Shown here piece after piece: positions 22,291 through 34,456 of a stretch of 64,000 bases of DNA. Both the position numbers and the translations under genes were made by a program. The stretch is from Callipepla californica brunnescens (taxonomy: Eukaryota > Chordata > Aves > Galliformes > Odontophoridae): NCBI GenBank assembly GCA_023055505.1, contig JALIRH010000010.1, positions 1,303,501 to 1,367,500 of the forward strand, in the 5' to 3' direction. The notes below the pieces were generated by a model. That model worked only from the letters and a program-made list of their open reading frames with translations, was not told the origin of the DNA and made no database searches. Every line of letters begins with the position of its first letter. Position 1 is the first letter of the stretch.

Positions 22291-24716
22291 TTCTTCCTAT
22301 TTTTTTCCAGATCTGCAGCTCATGATTCATTGAGGAGAGTCCTAACATGTCAAGACATGATCCCTCTTGTGAATTGTGAGATTTCCTTGGTGTTCAGTGT
22401 CTGGAAGGACAGACTCTGGTTCTATTCATATTCAGTTTTGATTAGTTTCCTTCCAGTACAAGTTTTCACACAATTTAGGTAGGCATCTGTTTCTGATAAT
22501 TATATAAAAAAAAAAAAAAATTAAATGAATCTTCTAAAACACTGAAAACTGTTTTATTATGTAAAAGTAACTTAAGCTTGGACATTGGATCAGATATTGA
22601 GTTTAGGGTTTAGTATCCTAATTACAGTTTGTTATGAGGGTATTTTGTACTGATTGTAAATGAATGACCAAGTAGCACAGTATGTGCACAAGTTGGTGGT
22701 CACCAGTGGTTCCTTGCTATCAGTATGGCCTGTAATTATTTTCCTTTTCTTTCTCTATATTTTTTAAACCTTTCTTGAGGCTTTTCCGTCATATTCAGAC
22801 TTAGTAAGTTTGATTTCAACGTGAACGACAACAGCAGAAAATTCACAGTGTATGCTGTCTGCAAGTAAAAAATTTTAAAGCAAACAAAAAAACGATTTTA
22901 TAGGCTCACATTATTTTGTGGTCCAAGGATTAGAATATTTAAAAAAGCAAACAGCAGCAACGAAAACTACACAGGCATCATGGCAAAAAATATAGAAGTT
23001 ACCTTTACATGTATAATGCTGTCTGCGGTAGATTTCATATTTTATAGAGTATTGTTTAGTGTGTTCATCCAGACTTTACATTTACTCAACATGGACTTGA
23101 ATAACTTGACAATTAGAATAAGGTTTAAGAAAAGGAATAATAATAGATTAAAAAAACAATAGAAAAAGTATAATGTTGCCATTATTCGATGTTACACAAA
23201 GTTTGTATCGAGTCTCCACAAAAATACACAAGTAGATTATTTATTGCATAGAAGGAAGTAGGTATAAGGAATATATCACAAGTGACTGTGGGAGTCTGCA
23301 TGAAATATATGTTCATAAATTAATATTAGATGCAGCTGAAAATTAAAAAACAAATTAGTTACAAAGTCCTGTCATCATAATGATTAAATCCAAGGCTTAC
23401 CTAAGCTTATGTTTCAAATGAAATATTTCTGTATTTATTTAAATTCTGTAAACAGAATACTTTACAGCAAGTGCTTAGCACAAAAAGACAGCACTGGAAT
23501 AGCAGCCTGTCATCTTTCAGCCAGCAGCTTTATCTTCCACTAAAATCTAGAATACTTTTTTGTCTTTGTGAATGTGCTGCTATAGCAGCATATTTCACAG
23601 CAACACTGCAGCTGCACTTTGAAGCATAAATTCAAGCTCAAATTTTCAGAAGCTGAGCCAAGTTACACCTCATTTCCCTATTTGGATACATACCACTGTA
23701 ACTGAGATATAGAGAATTAAACAAATCACTACCAGAAGAGTCTTGTGTTTTCCTCAATTACAAAAATCTGAGTCACAGTGCATGAATTTGTCAGTTTGGC
23801 TACCTGTGCAGTCATCTCTTCTGTTGCCCATGCCCTCCATATGCACTGATCAGCCCTCCAGGATGGGCTGTTTCCTTCAGGAATTGTTGGAAGGGCATGT
23901 AACTGTATGAGAGTATTACAAAGCCCAAACCAGCCTGGGTAGTAGCCATTTGTAGTCTATGAGAGTCACCATTTGTGGCTGAAGAGAAATACATGTAATC
24001 ATCCCATCTCTCTGTAAGATCTTGAAAGCTGTACAGTAGATTATTCCTTCTGGCAAATTTGTTTACTTATGTCAGTTGTCTCAGGGGAAATACTAAAGTA
24101 GCATGAATGCAGAAACCAGCCTGTTTAGTGACTCTTCTGGAACAGTAATGTTCCATTTGTCAGTCTTCATCAAATCATTGCTTGGTCCAGCCCATTGTTC
24201 AGCCTCTAACACTCGCAAGTACTAAGTAGTTCAGAAAAAAATACAAAAAAACCCTAAAGAGGACAATGGAAAAATACTTTATTATAGGTGGTTTTTGATT
24301 TATGGCCCCTTTAGATAGTATTTACATTAATGGCTTGTTTGGTACTTGTGACTGTTCTTATTATCCTTTACAAATGAGTTATTCTTTTATTCAGTTCTGC
24401 TAATCTATTAGTCTTGCAGATATCTCTTACTAGTTATAGTTTTGTTTTATCTACGTGCAACTAAAATACGTTTCATCAGTTTTAAACTGAGTCTTTAAAT
24501 ATATGGTGCTTCAGTTTCATCTCTGCTCTGAAATTGTGAGAACTAGTTATTGAAAGTAGAAAATCTGTCTTCTTACTTGTAGTTCTGTATTATCTGTTTT
24601 CTGATCATCATAAAGGAATACAGCCACAGGCGTTTTCAGCCCTTCTCATTTGGAAATCTGCACAATTTGTTTTGTATTTGATCCCTTTTCTTTTTGTCCT
24701 GTATTTTTGTGAATAG
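22291..24716. other. non-coding stretch with an A15 run
   Basis: A15 lies at 22,506-22,520. On the minus strand a strong donor (AAGCTTAG|GTAAGC near 23,400) and an acceptor (TTCTGTTTACAG near 23,446) bound a short interval with stops in all frames. A frame at 23,812-23,994 has a fair acceptor but no good donor before its stop. Neither is called as a gene. Confidence 0.4.
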
Positions 24717-24771
24717 GTGTTCTAAATGTAAATTAAATGTTTCAGAGAGGGAAAATCTGAAGTGTTTGCAC
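24717..24771 (+). other. candidate internal exon, 55 bp
   Basis: A long pyrimidine tract and acceptor (CTTTTTGTCCTGTATTTTTG then TGAATAG) precede 55 bp ending at a GTGAGT donor. Only one frame is open. It needs two bases from the previous exon, which is the phase left by the 3,081-3,155 exon, and it ends in phase 0. It would encode CSKCKLNVSERENLKCLH, with a C-x2-C pair but no recognised domain. An alternative with the same entry phase lies at 30,001-30,043, and the two cannot be consecutive. Chance is not excluded. Confidence 0.28.
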
Positions 24772-27700
24772 GTGAGTAACTTAGCAAAACAAATTAGCTG
24801 CACAGCATCTGAGCAGCAAGCAAGTTGTGTTCAGTGGCAGATGAGAACCTACTGTCCTGAGATCTGCTGGTCTAGAAACCTGAGCACCAAGGTCAGATGC
24901 CTTCAGAAGCCACTTATGTCGTGCTGGTGCTTGAGTCAGATTGGTAGTGAGCCATCTGTGTAAGTAATGCACAATAGATTATGGCAGCTTCTCTCAGCCT
25001 GTTTAGCGATGTGCTTAAGGGTTAATTGCTGTATCCTCACCATCTTCTCAGGCTAGTCAGAAAGGACCTGTGCTGCTGGTCATAAGCAACAACTAGGAAT
25101 CATGTGAGCTCGGAACTGGTGATATACTCAGCCTTGTCCCGTTGTTCAAACATGGAGAAACTGCTTTTATCACATCGAAGATGCAGGAAATATTTGTTTT
25201 CTTTGCTATTAAAACAAAGTGAGTCCACACACATTATGCTTCAATGGGGAGATCAGTTTTCCTCTGGCAAGTAATTGAGAGTACATGAGATCTCAAAGAC
25301 AGTGTGATGAAGTATGATGACTAAAGTGATTTTGTAAAAGTTCCTATTTCATCTCTACTGTTGCTGGAACGTGTATCACAGTATTACAATGGGTGTGGCA
25401 AGCCTAAAGATTTTGTAGCATGCTAATTGCATGTTCCCAGAAGCTTCTGAGAAAAGGGAACATGCCCATATGCTTTGCTTTCAAGCATCTTACTTTCTGA
25501 ATGTTCAGCATACTTGTCATAGGTCCTGCTTAGACTAGTATAAAGGTATGCAGAGCTTCCTTATTGGGTTAGGAAAGCTTACTATAAGTAACAAAAGTCA
25601 GATGGAAATGAAGATGGCTGTATGCCACAGAAACTGATACTGTTGACCCAATGAGCTGCCAAGGCCTGTGCTGCAACTACTGAAGTTCATTTGAACTGGC
25701 AGAGTTACTGGTTCTTAATGTAAGTGAATAAATCTAATGCACAATGTATTGATAATTTTAGGTAGCGCAGGCTTAATTCACCAGATCAAAAGACAAAAAT
25801 AAGACAGTTTTCATATGCACTGTAATATATCAACACTTTGATTGTTGCAACACTTCTTGCTCAACTGGCAGTTTCAAATTTATTTCTGTGGAGAGAAATT
25901 CCTACCACTTGACCCAGAGAAGATGTAACACGTATGCAGTAAGGCAGAGAAACTTTTCTTCTAATTGAACCCTTAGAAAAGATACTACAGCCTGCAGAGC
26001 AGTGATGTTAACTGTTTTTATGCCTTTCTCCTACCAAATGAAATATTAACAAAAAAAAAAGTCAATACCTGTTTGGCATAGGCTGCAGCTAATAAATGAA
26101 ATTCCTTTGAGAGCAATAGGGATTCTGTGCAGAGAATTTATAAGGTTTTGCTTTACCTTCTGAGTAATTCTTCATCAGTACACTTGCATCTCAATGAGAG
26201 ACTGAACATTTGGAAGTGAAAAAAGCAAACTAAATTATATATATTCATTTTGAAATTACATGAAAATGGTCTTAGGATATGATAATTTTATTTCAGATTT
26301 TCACGATAATTTAAAAACCATTATACTGGCTATGTACTTGTGTCAAAAAAGTGAATCCCTTCAACACAGTAATGTACTTTCTATGCTTAAATAGTAAGGA
26401 TAGAGTAGGAACTGGCAGCTAACAAAAGATGATTTTATGCATCTTGCAGGCAGTTTGAAATAGCCACATGTCAGAACTTGTTACACTGTTTTGAGCATGT
26501 ATTATCTCTGTATGAGTTACAGTTTGTTATTTTCCAACCATTAGCAAGCATGGAATAGTTTTACTTCTGTGACCAGTCACATGTAGCTGAAGGCTCCAAA
26601 AGAACTACATGTAGTAGATGTATGTCCTGAATTCAAATGTCAAAAAAATCAACACACATATTTGAAAACCGTTTTTTTTCCCTTTTTTTTTTTTTTGAAT
26701 TTATGGGGAAAAGGATATTATAACCACACATAGAGTTTGTATTCAAGCACTGTAAGCTAGTAAAACATTTTTGCCAAGTCTTATGATTTTTTAAAAAAAC
26801 TGTCTACTTTGTAAATCTATATTGGGAAAATATTTTTTCAACATCAAACAAATCTGTGTGAAGAGATCAATATGGTGATGTTGGAATACTGCCCCTACAT
26901 CAGAATGGCAGTAAGAAGTGTAGTTTTCATTTATTCTACTGCCTGAAGTGATTTTTTTTTTTTTCCTGCAATCATATGGCCATTTCATTTTAGTCTATTG
27001 GAACTTCTTAACTTGATCCAGATTAAAAGTGAACTGTGTATATAACAAAGAACACTGAAGCTAGAAGGAGTAGGAGGAACACCAGAAAATAGGGAGCATG
27101 GAGGAGGAACAGAAAAATATAAAAAGGGTTGTGGATCATATTGTAGAAGAGGGCAAGGGATCATCAAACAGTCTTCTACAAATCTACTATATTAACCAAT
27201 TTCTAGGGCAGAGGGTTAAGTGGTATTTCTAGTTCTATTTTGATACTCAAAGAAACTTCCTATATCATTAGCTTCCTTTAACTATAGTGTTAAAACATCA
27301 TAGTGAAGGTTTAGTTGTGTTTGTTTACAGAGAAATTGAAGAGTGACTATGAGATGCATGTCACTAGTTTCTAAAATGCGAACAGCAGTACTTCTTTAAA
27401 TATATGAAAAACTTTTGTGGAAGCATCTAAACCACCAGACTTTGTATCTAGTGTTCTTTGGAAAGAAGGATGAACTGGCTTGGCTTTGCCAGTCTGTTAG
27501 ACATATTTAAAAGGAAGTCAAGAAAAGGAAAGAGTGCAAATAGACGTCATGAAAACTAAGAAGATAAGAAAAGTTGAAGTTCTGAAAAGAACCCTTTCAC
27601 CGAGTGCGCTAATAAAGACGGTCCATCTCTTCATTACCATGCTACTTATCCACCTCTGTTACACTGCACAAAAGGGAAAAAAGCAGTCTTTATAGTTGTA

Positions 27701-30000
27701 CATGATTATATTTTCCTTTTGTATTGAGTTCAAAGTCTTTTCTAAAAAAGCAAGAGTAGATTGCTCACAATGTAATGGGCCATTCCCAGGAAATGAAAAA
27801 ATGGCCTTAACGTTTTATATTAATACAATAGGTTATGTATAAAACAGGTTTAAAAAAGTTAATGCATATTAGCTTAGAACAGCCATATTTTAACACCGTG
27901 CGACTGAAAGTTCCAGTAGAGCAGATGAATGGAACTACAGAAGAAAAAACTACTATGACAAAGGGATAAAGGTTTAACTAAAAGGACTCAAATCTGTATT
28001 TCAGGTGTCTCTTTACCTTCCATCAGGAAACGAGTTATTAGGAGTAATGAAATCAGAGATAGAAAATACAAAAACTTTTTAGATCCTTCTGTGCAAGGCG
28101 GCGACTCTGGCCTTTACTTCTTCACTTTATAATGATTCCTTTGAGATGTGGTTCTGAAAAAGCTGTGAAACATCTTCCTGTTATTTCTTTTTCATCTTTC
28201 CAAACACTGGCCAGGAATAACCCCATCCTTTTCTTTCCATGAGTTTTTGAAACACATATTGACTGTAATGACTTTAAATTGTATGGCTAATGTGCTAGAT
28301 TTATAAAAGTGTTAGAGCTCCTCTATGCTGCTACCAGGTGCTTCTGAGAAGGTGCAAAGCATTACGCAGTCTTGCTTTTTCCATGCCTGGTTCTGCTTTA
28401 GACAACTCCAAATATTTATCTTCTGAAAATTATGTATGTTAACTGGATTTTTGTACAATCTCATGATATTGCTCTCTCCCTGATGTGTTATTAGCTCTGT
28501 CTTTATTATATTAATATTATTAGTAGATTGCAGGCCTACATTGGCGCTGCTAGATGTCCCCCTGTAGTCATCATCCTGATACTCAGCTTCTGGTTGCTAA
28601 TTTTTCCTAATGAGGGCTTTTTTCAGTTTGAGACACAGGCTCTTACTGAATTCATTGCATCTGTTTACGTAAAAGAATGAACTGTAACATATTTATGGCA
28701 GCTGGTACTGTACTGTACTGACTACTCTAAAACCACCATAAGTTTTGAACCAGTAGCTGTTTGAGGAATGGGTTTCCAAATGCAGATACTGCAAAGTACA
28801 GGAAGCCAATTAATAAACATTTCCATATCTTCATGTTCAGTGCTCATCTTTGGCTCCTGACCCAAAGACATTATTTGATTGCTCCTGAGGTGCTACATGA
28901 CAGAAGTAGACTAGCACTGCAGAGTTATGAAGTCCTACTTTTCTTACTTTTCTTTCTTTTCTTTCTTCTAAACCAAGACAGAAACAAAATTAAGATTTTG
29001 GTTGAAATGTCATAAGAACCTCTGAAACTGGCTCAAGATCTTCTTCCAAGCAGGTCATCTTGAGCTGAGGAGAACTGTGACAAACAATTTAAATGGAAGC
29101 CTTTCAGTATTCAGAGAAGACCTTCTGTAAAAGATCCCAGGCACTGGGATTTCTCATGACAAACATTAGTTGCAGTCATAGTAGATTATTTGAAAGATTT
29201 TTGAACAACTCCACATTTATTACATAGAGAAAACTTCTTATTTGAGTTTCCTGCTATATTTGCATTTGATCAGTAATTTCAGATTTAAGTAAGGAAGTAG
29301 GGAATGTATATGCTAGGGATTATCTGTTGAAAAGTATATTACAAGGGCACAACCTTGAGTACAATTTACCTACTATATGTGTAAAAATGGGTTTGCTGGT
29401 TCCAGATTAAAAAAAAAAAAGGTATTTTTTTTCAGAGAAGCTCATTGGTACGTATGTTTCATTAATCAACCTCGATAAACACAGTGGAAGGCCTTCAGAG
29501 TTTCTGGTCTGTATTAAACATTTTTAGGAGGAGATTGTATTTGACTTTCTGAATATCCATAATTATTGTTTCATTGATTTATGGTAGTTCCCAATGGTCA
29601 CAGTTTGCATCAGAGCTACTTTGGATCTGTACTATGTAGTATTGCATGGAAAGAAACTCTTACCTTGTGCAGTAATTAGTTTTAAATTCTACAGTTTGTG
29701 ATAATAGGATTTTGGTTATATTATCAGAAGTGAACATTTTACAATAAGTTAATATTGTATCTAAAGTGAACCTTACTACCAAACACAAAATGATGAAAGA
29801 GCTGACCTCTCCCCTACTTTTCTGGATGTTTTTATGAATTTAGTTTTTGTTTGCACAAATGGTGTAGATGGAGAGAATCTTTTTATTGGTGTGAATGAAA
29901 GCATTTGTGTGTTAATGAGCACATTCACATGCAAATTAATATATTTGCAAAAGAAGCACTTGCACACCTGCCACATGAGCCTTGACTTTTTGACTTTCAG
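24772..30000. other. intron-like stretch, no gene seen
   Basis: AT-rich unique sequence. It contains poly(T) at 26,683-26,696 and a T-rich run at 26,952-26,964. The open frames are short and I recognised no repeat copies. Confidence 0.45.
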
Positions 30001-30043
30001 CACTGGAGTGCTGGAGGCACTTAGTGAACAGAAGGATAAGAAT
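30001..30043 (+). other. candidate micro-exon, 43 bp
   Basis: A good acceptor (CTTGACTTTTTGACTTTCAG) is followed by 43 bp and a GTGAGC donor. One frame reads TGVLEALSEQKDKN after completing a codon with two bases from the previous exon. That is the phase leaving 3,081-3,155. It exits in phase 0. The composition is charged and protein-like, but the interval is too short to judge alone. Confidence 0.25.
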
Positions 30044-30604
30044 GTGAGCAATATTTCAAAAGTTGAATGGTCAGTCACTATGAACTGCAAGCAGGGAGGA
30101 TAAAAGAAAGCAAAGTGTAAAAACGAAAGAAAATTGGAAACGCATAGGGAAGATTCTTACAAAGGTTCATATAAGGCAAGCAGAAAGATCACTGCTACAC
30201 AGAGCAGATGCAATGGCAAATTGGAAGCAAAAAAATGATGATGAAATACTATAAATGAAATCAAGCTCTTGACAAATTTCTTTCTTTGCCTTGCTGTTTA
30301 GCACCTAAATAAATTGCCTGAAAGGATAAAACTGTCTCTGCAATAGTGGTGTCTACCACACAGGCATCCTTTAAGTGAGACCTGAAGAGACTTTCATAAT
30401 GCAGGAAAATGAGTTTTTTCCTTTCCAATATTTTCATTTCTTTTCCCTTGTACATATAATATGTACATAAGAAATAGAAGTTCCATTGTTTACTGGACTT
30501 ACCACAGCTGCTCGTGATCTGCTACTTTGAACAAATAGCATGCTAATCTGTTTTGTCAGGCTAATTAAGCCATCTAGTAGCAAAAGTTTAAAGGTGAATA
30601 TTTT

Positions 30605-31112
30605 TGGAATCTCTCATGAGAACCCACTTGGGGAACTGCATTCAGCACTGGAGTCCCTAGCATAAGAAGAGCATGGACCTGCTGGAGTGGGTTCAGAGGA
30701 GGTTGTGAGGATGTTCAAAGGGCTGGAGCACTTCTCCTATGTAGAAAGGCTGAGGGAACTGAACTTATTCAGTCAATAAATGAGAAGGCTCCTGGAAGAC
30801 TTTACAGTGGCCTTCCAGTACTTAAAGGGCTTCTACAAGGAATCTGGAGAGGATGGTTGGGTAGTGTAAAGGGTAGTGACTTTAAACTGAAATAGTTTAG
30901 AATAGATACTAGGTAGAATTTCTTCATTGTAAAAGGGTGGTGAAGCGCTGGAAGAGACTGCCCAGAGAAGCTGTGGATGCTATAGCATTCAAGGACAGGT
31001 TAAATAGGGCCCTGGGCTCATGATCTAGTGGAAGGTGTTCCTGCCCATCACAGTGGAGTAGAAACTAGATGATCTTTAAGGTAGCTTACAATCCAAACCA
31101 TTCTATGAGAAA
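30605..31112 (+). mobile_element. CR1 LINE, 5'-truncated, sense
   Basis: This is clear avian CR1 3' region: CAGCACTGGAGTCCCTAGCA, GAGTGGGTTCAGAGGAGG, GGCTGGAGCACTTCTCCTAT, AGAAAGGCTGAGGGAACTG, then GCCCAGAGAAGCTGTGGATG, GGGCCCTGGGCTCATGATCT, AGATGATCTTTAAGGTAGC and the terminal CAAACCATTCTATGAG. It retains only the last ~0.5 kb, the usual outcome of target-primed reverse transcription. The expected terminal 8-bp repeats have decayed to about one unit. It is better preserved than the copy at 21,955. Confidence 0.93.
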
Positions 31113-34100
31113 GGATCTGAGAACAGTGCATCATGTAGTTGAGAACCTGCATCCTTAAATTCCATCTTACCAGAAGAAGCAAGACTATGCAGCTCATTTT
31201 GTACATGCTGCCAAGAAAAATAGTGCATGTATTCCAAAAGTTGATCACAAAAATTAGCAACAACAAAAATCAAAACCCACTGCGCCTGCAGTGCAACCAG
31301 GGAGTGGTTCCTCGGGATCTGACTGCTGACATACACTTGCAGCAGGTGGACATTCAGTGAAGCATATATTACCCCTATGGTAACTTGAGTAGTATTTCTA
31401 GATACAGAGGCAGCCTTCCAAACGATGGCTGCTAGGTGGTCAACATGTTGTACCTCACAGGAGCCTCCCTGCACCTAGCAGAAGAGCTGGGGGCCTTGCA
31501 TCCCCTAGAGAATATTTTCTCTTTTTAATTTAAAATGTGTGACTACCCCTTACTTTCTGCCACCTGTTCTGCTCATAAAATTCTGCAGAGCCCCTCTCTC
31601 CGTTCTTATTTCCAGCAAGCTGTCATTTTACCCTTACTGATGGAGCTACCTCCTCCCCTAGGCATTGAGATGACTCATGTGCATTCATGTATGCAGAGTG
31701 GCAGCTGGTCCTAAGGCCAGGCAGAGATGTGACCCATTTATCTATTGCTTTATTTTCTTGAAACTCAGAACTGCAAAAATTAAGTCAATAGCTCATCTGG
31801 AGCTTCACTTCTAGCAACATTTCTGTCAGTTCTGAGAATCTCATGCCTGTTAGAGTGCTTTCTGGAAAGGTACAGTCCACAAAAAATGTATGGAAAAACT
31901 AGGAACTCCATTACAATTTTCAGCATTTTGGATCCAAGACATGAACCACAAGTGCAAATTCAGGGAGGTCCCTCAGGCAAAATTAGATGTGATCTTTCTG
32001 AAATCAGTGTCAGCTTGGCTACTGGGCAGAGTAGCCATCCTCAGCTCACACTCCTCCTCTTTCTTCATTGTTCACCAACTAGACAGACAACAAAGCCTAT
32101 ATGATATTTATCACTTAATAGTTCCCTTAATGTTCTGTTACCTCATCAACATAATTTCAGCTAGTACAAAGCATGATCTCTGTAAACATTGCTTCAGGGA
32201 TTTTGTGGAAATCGTTACAAATCTCCACAAGGTATTATTGTCTAGCAAGGTTCCAAAAAGGAAATTATATGAAAAGAAAAGGTAAAATAAAAAATTATGG
32301 ATGACAAATCTTGAATCTTCTAAGAAAAGTTGCTAGACTCAAAAAGTTGCATTTTTGTATGGGGTTTAAATTAGAGATTTATGCTGTAGGAACAAAGAAT
32401 CATTCATGTGCCATTACTCTGTGTGTCAATGTCCATGAATATTTCAGTGAATTGCTAACTCACTCCAAGCCCGAGTCTTTCTTCAAGCTCCCACAGCAAG
32501 CTTGTTCTAAAAGTAAAATTAAACATTCTACACATTTTTGTCATCCTTCGAACTGGTGTTTTGCTCTTCTTACCAGAACACAAACAGAAGAGAAGTTCCA
32601 AAAAGTTAAGGGAAAAAAAGTTTTATACTTCTTCAGAGTAGCTGAAATCCAACGGAAACATAAACTTGAAACAAACTTTAATTTCTTTTCCATCTATGCT
32701 CTTCTGTTTTAGGTGCAGGGATTTGATTTAGAGAACATTCTGTGTACCCACTTCTAGCTGACACATGCTATGCACATACCAGGATCCACACTGTGGCTGA
32801 TTTTGAGGAAATATCAAGGTCCCCACCTACAGGCGAGAACACCCTCCAGAAAAAAAAAGGTCTGATTTTCACTTTTTAAGGTTCTCTGAGTGCCCGTGAA
32901 TGGGACACTCATCCTTTGATCTCTTGACTGCTTGCAGATCCAGACTTGAAAGCCAGACAGGATTAGAAGTGCTAATTTATTGCTGGATGAGTTTATTTCA
33001 TTTCTTCATAATGCTTATGGCTATCCATGTCAGTATTTACCAAACTGATCCACAAGAAAGACTCATCAGATGAAACTTGTCCTATTTTTCTCAATTTGAA
33101 TATTCATAGAGATATGAACTGCTTAGTTTGCGAATTGAGAAATAAACATTGAACCACATGGTATTTTCCTATCATTAAGGTTTCAAGCAAAATATTAGAG
33201 TAAGTGTAAATTTTATTTAAAAGACGTATTCATACCATTATTTAGAATTTCAAAACAATAATAAAGTGAAAGGTGACCTTTATTCTAAATGACCAGAAAT
33301 TCCATGCTGGCTACAAGAAATTGCTAAGCTCCTTTGCAGCACCAATTTAAACAATTCTTGAGAATTAGGCACCATGATAGATAATTTCAATATAAAGTAT
33401 GTTCTTTAAAAGATGTTAATCTGTTTCTTAAAGGAAAACATTTTAGAGTGTATCATCTTTGTCGTCACTTTGTGTGTCTACTGCAGGAGTCTGCAACAGC
33501 TGTGCTATCAGTTGTAGATGTAAGGCAGCTGGGCCAAAACATCCCAGAAGATCTGGTGTGCTGAGACAGATGCTAAAATGTTGTAATCAAAATAGTTCCT
33601 TAGTTGCAAGCTTGACTGCTATCTAAGAATGGATCTTTCCAATTATGACATCTATGAAACGAAACCACACATGGTTATATTTTTATAGTGACAACAGTAA
33701 ATGTAACATAAACAGTAAGGAATTATTATTGTAGCTTAAGCAATGAAAACCAGGGCAAAAGAAATTAGACCATTCACTTTGTGTAAGGGCTGCACTCCAA
33801 AAAATAAGATTACGTGCAAGAAAAAGACACTGACCAAACACAACAGAATTATGTGATAATGATTACTACTGATGATATGTTAATGTCTAAGATACTTATC
33901 AGAGTCACAGAAAGAAACCAGTGCAATCACTTTCCCAGATGCTCTGTAGAAATAAGATGCAGTAGTACGGAAGTAACCAGGAAGGAGCTGTTTAAGGAAT
34001 GCTATAGAAAAAGAAATACTTTTAGCATCAGTGGTTATATTCTGATTATGTTCATTCTTTAAACGAGTAATATAGAATGTCTGAAGTAAGATTTATAAGA

Positions 34101-34299
34101 TTTATGAAAGAATACAAGGGTTCTTAATCTTTCTGTAGTTGGAACTTATCCAAAAAGTGTAGCAGCCAGTAGATATGCAGCTAGAAATTTCATGCAGTCC
34201 TGTGTACACAGAATTAGGGTAGAGGGAAAAGGAAAATGTATCTCTGGAGAAAAAGTACAGTTTGTTAATTTGAAGGTTAGTGGTCTAGTTTATTTGCCT
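31113..34299. other. non-coding stretch, no gene supported
   Basis: Open frames of 123 codons (minus, from 31,474) and 131-133 codons (plus, near 31,890 and 32,311) occur here. They have chance-like composition, match no family I recognise and are not called. No other repeats were recognised. Confidence 0.4.
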
Positions 34300-34456
34300 G
34301 TGGTGGTCAGCCCTTAAATGGGGTGTGGGAGAGATGGAGCCAGACTCCACCTCTTCCCATCACACAGGTGAACTGCCTTCAACTGTGCTCCTGCTGCTGA
34401 CGTAGTGCTCACATCATGTGATCAATCAGTGGTTCAGGCTGTGATTCAACAGTTCC
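34300..34456 (-). repeat. promoter-like repeat, copy E (distal part missing)
   Basis: Starting at GTGGTGGTCAGCCCTTAAAT the copy matches A and B through the GT-box complement, CACAGGTGAACTGCCTTCAA, GATCAATCAGTGGTTCAGGC and CAGTTCCC at 34,456. The AP-1-like site has become TGACGTA. Homology begins abruptly just past the TATA-like block, so the donor region is absent. Confidence 0.75.

Noticed and set aside
31103..31474. 123-codon minus-strand frame next to the CR1 copy
   Set aside because: Chance-like composition. It overlaps the CR1 3' flank and matches neither CR1 proteins nor another family I recognise.
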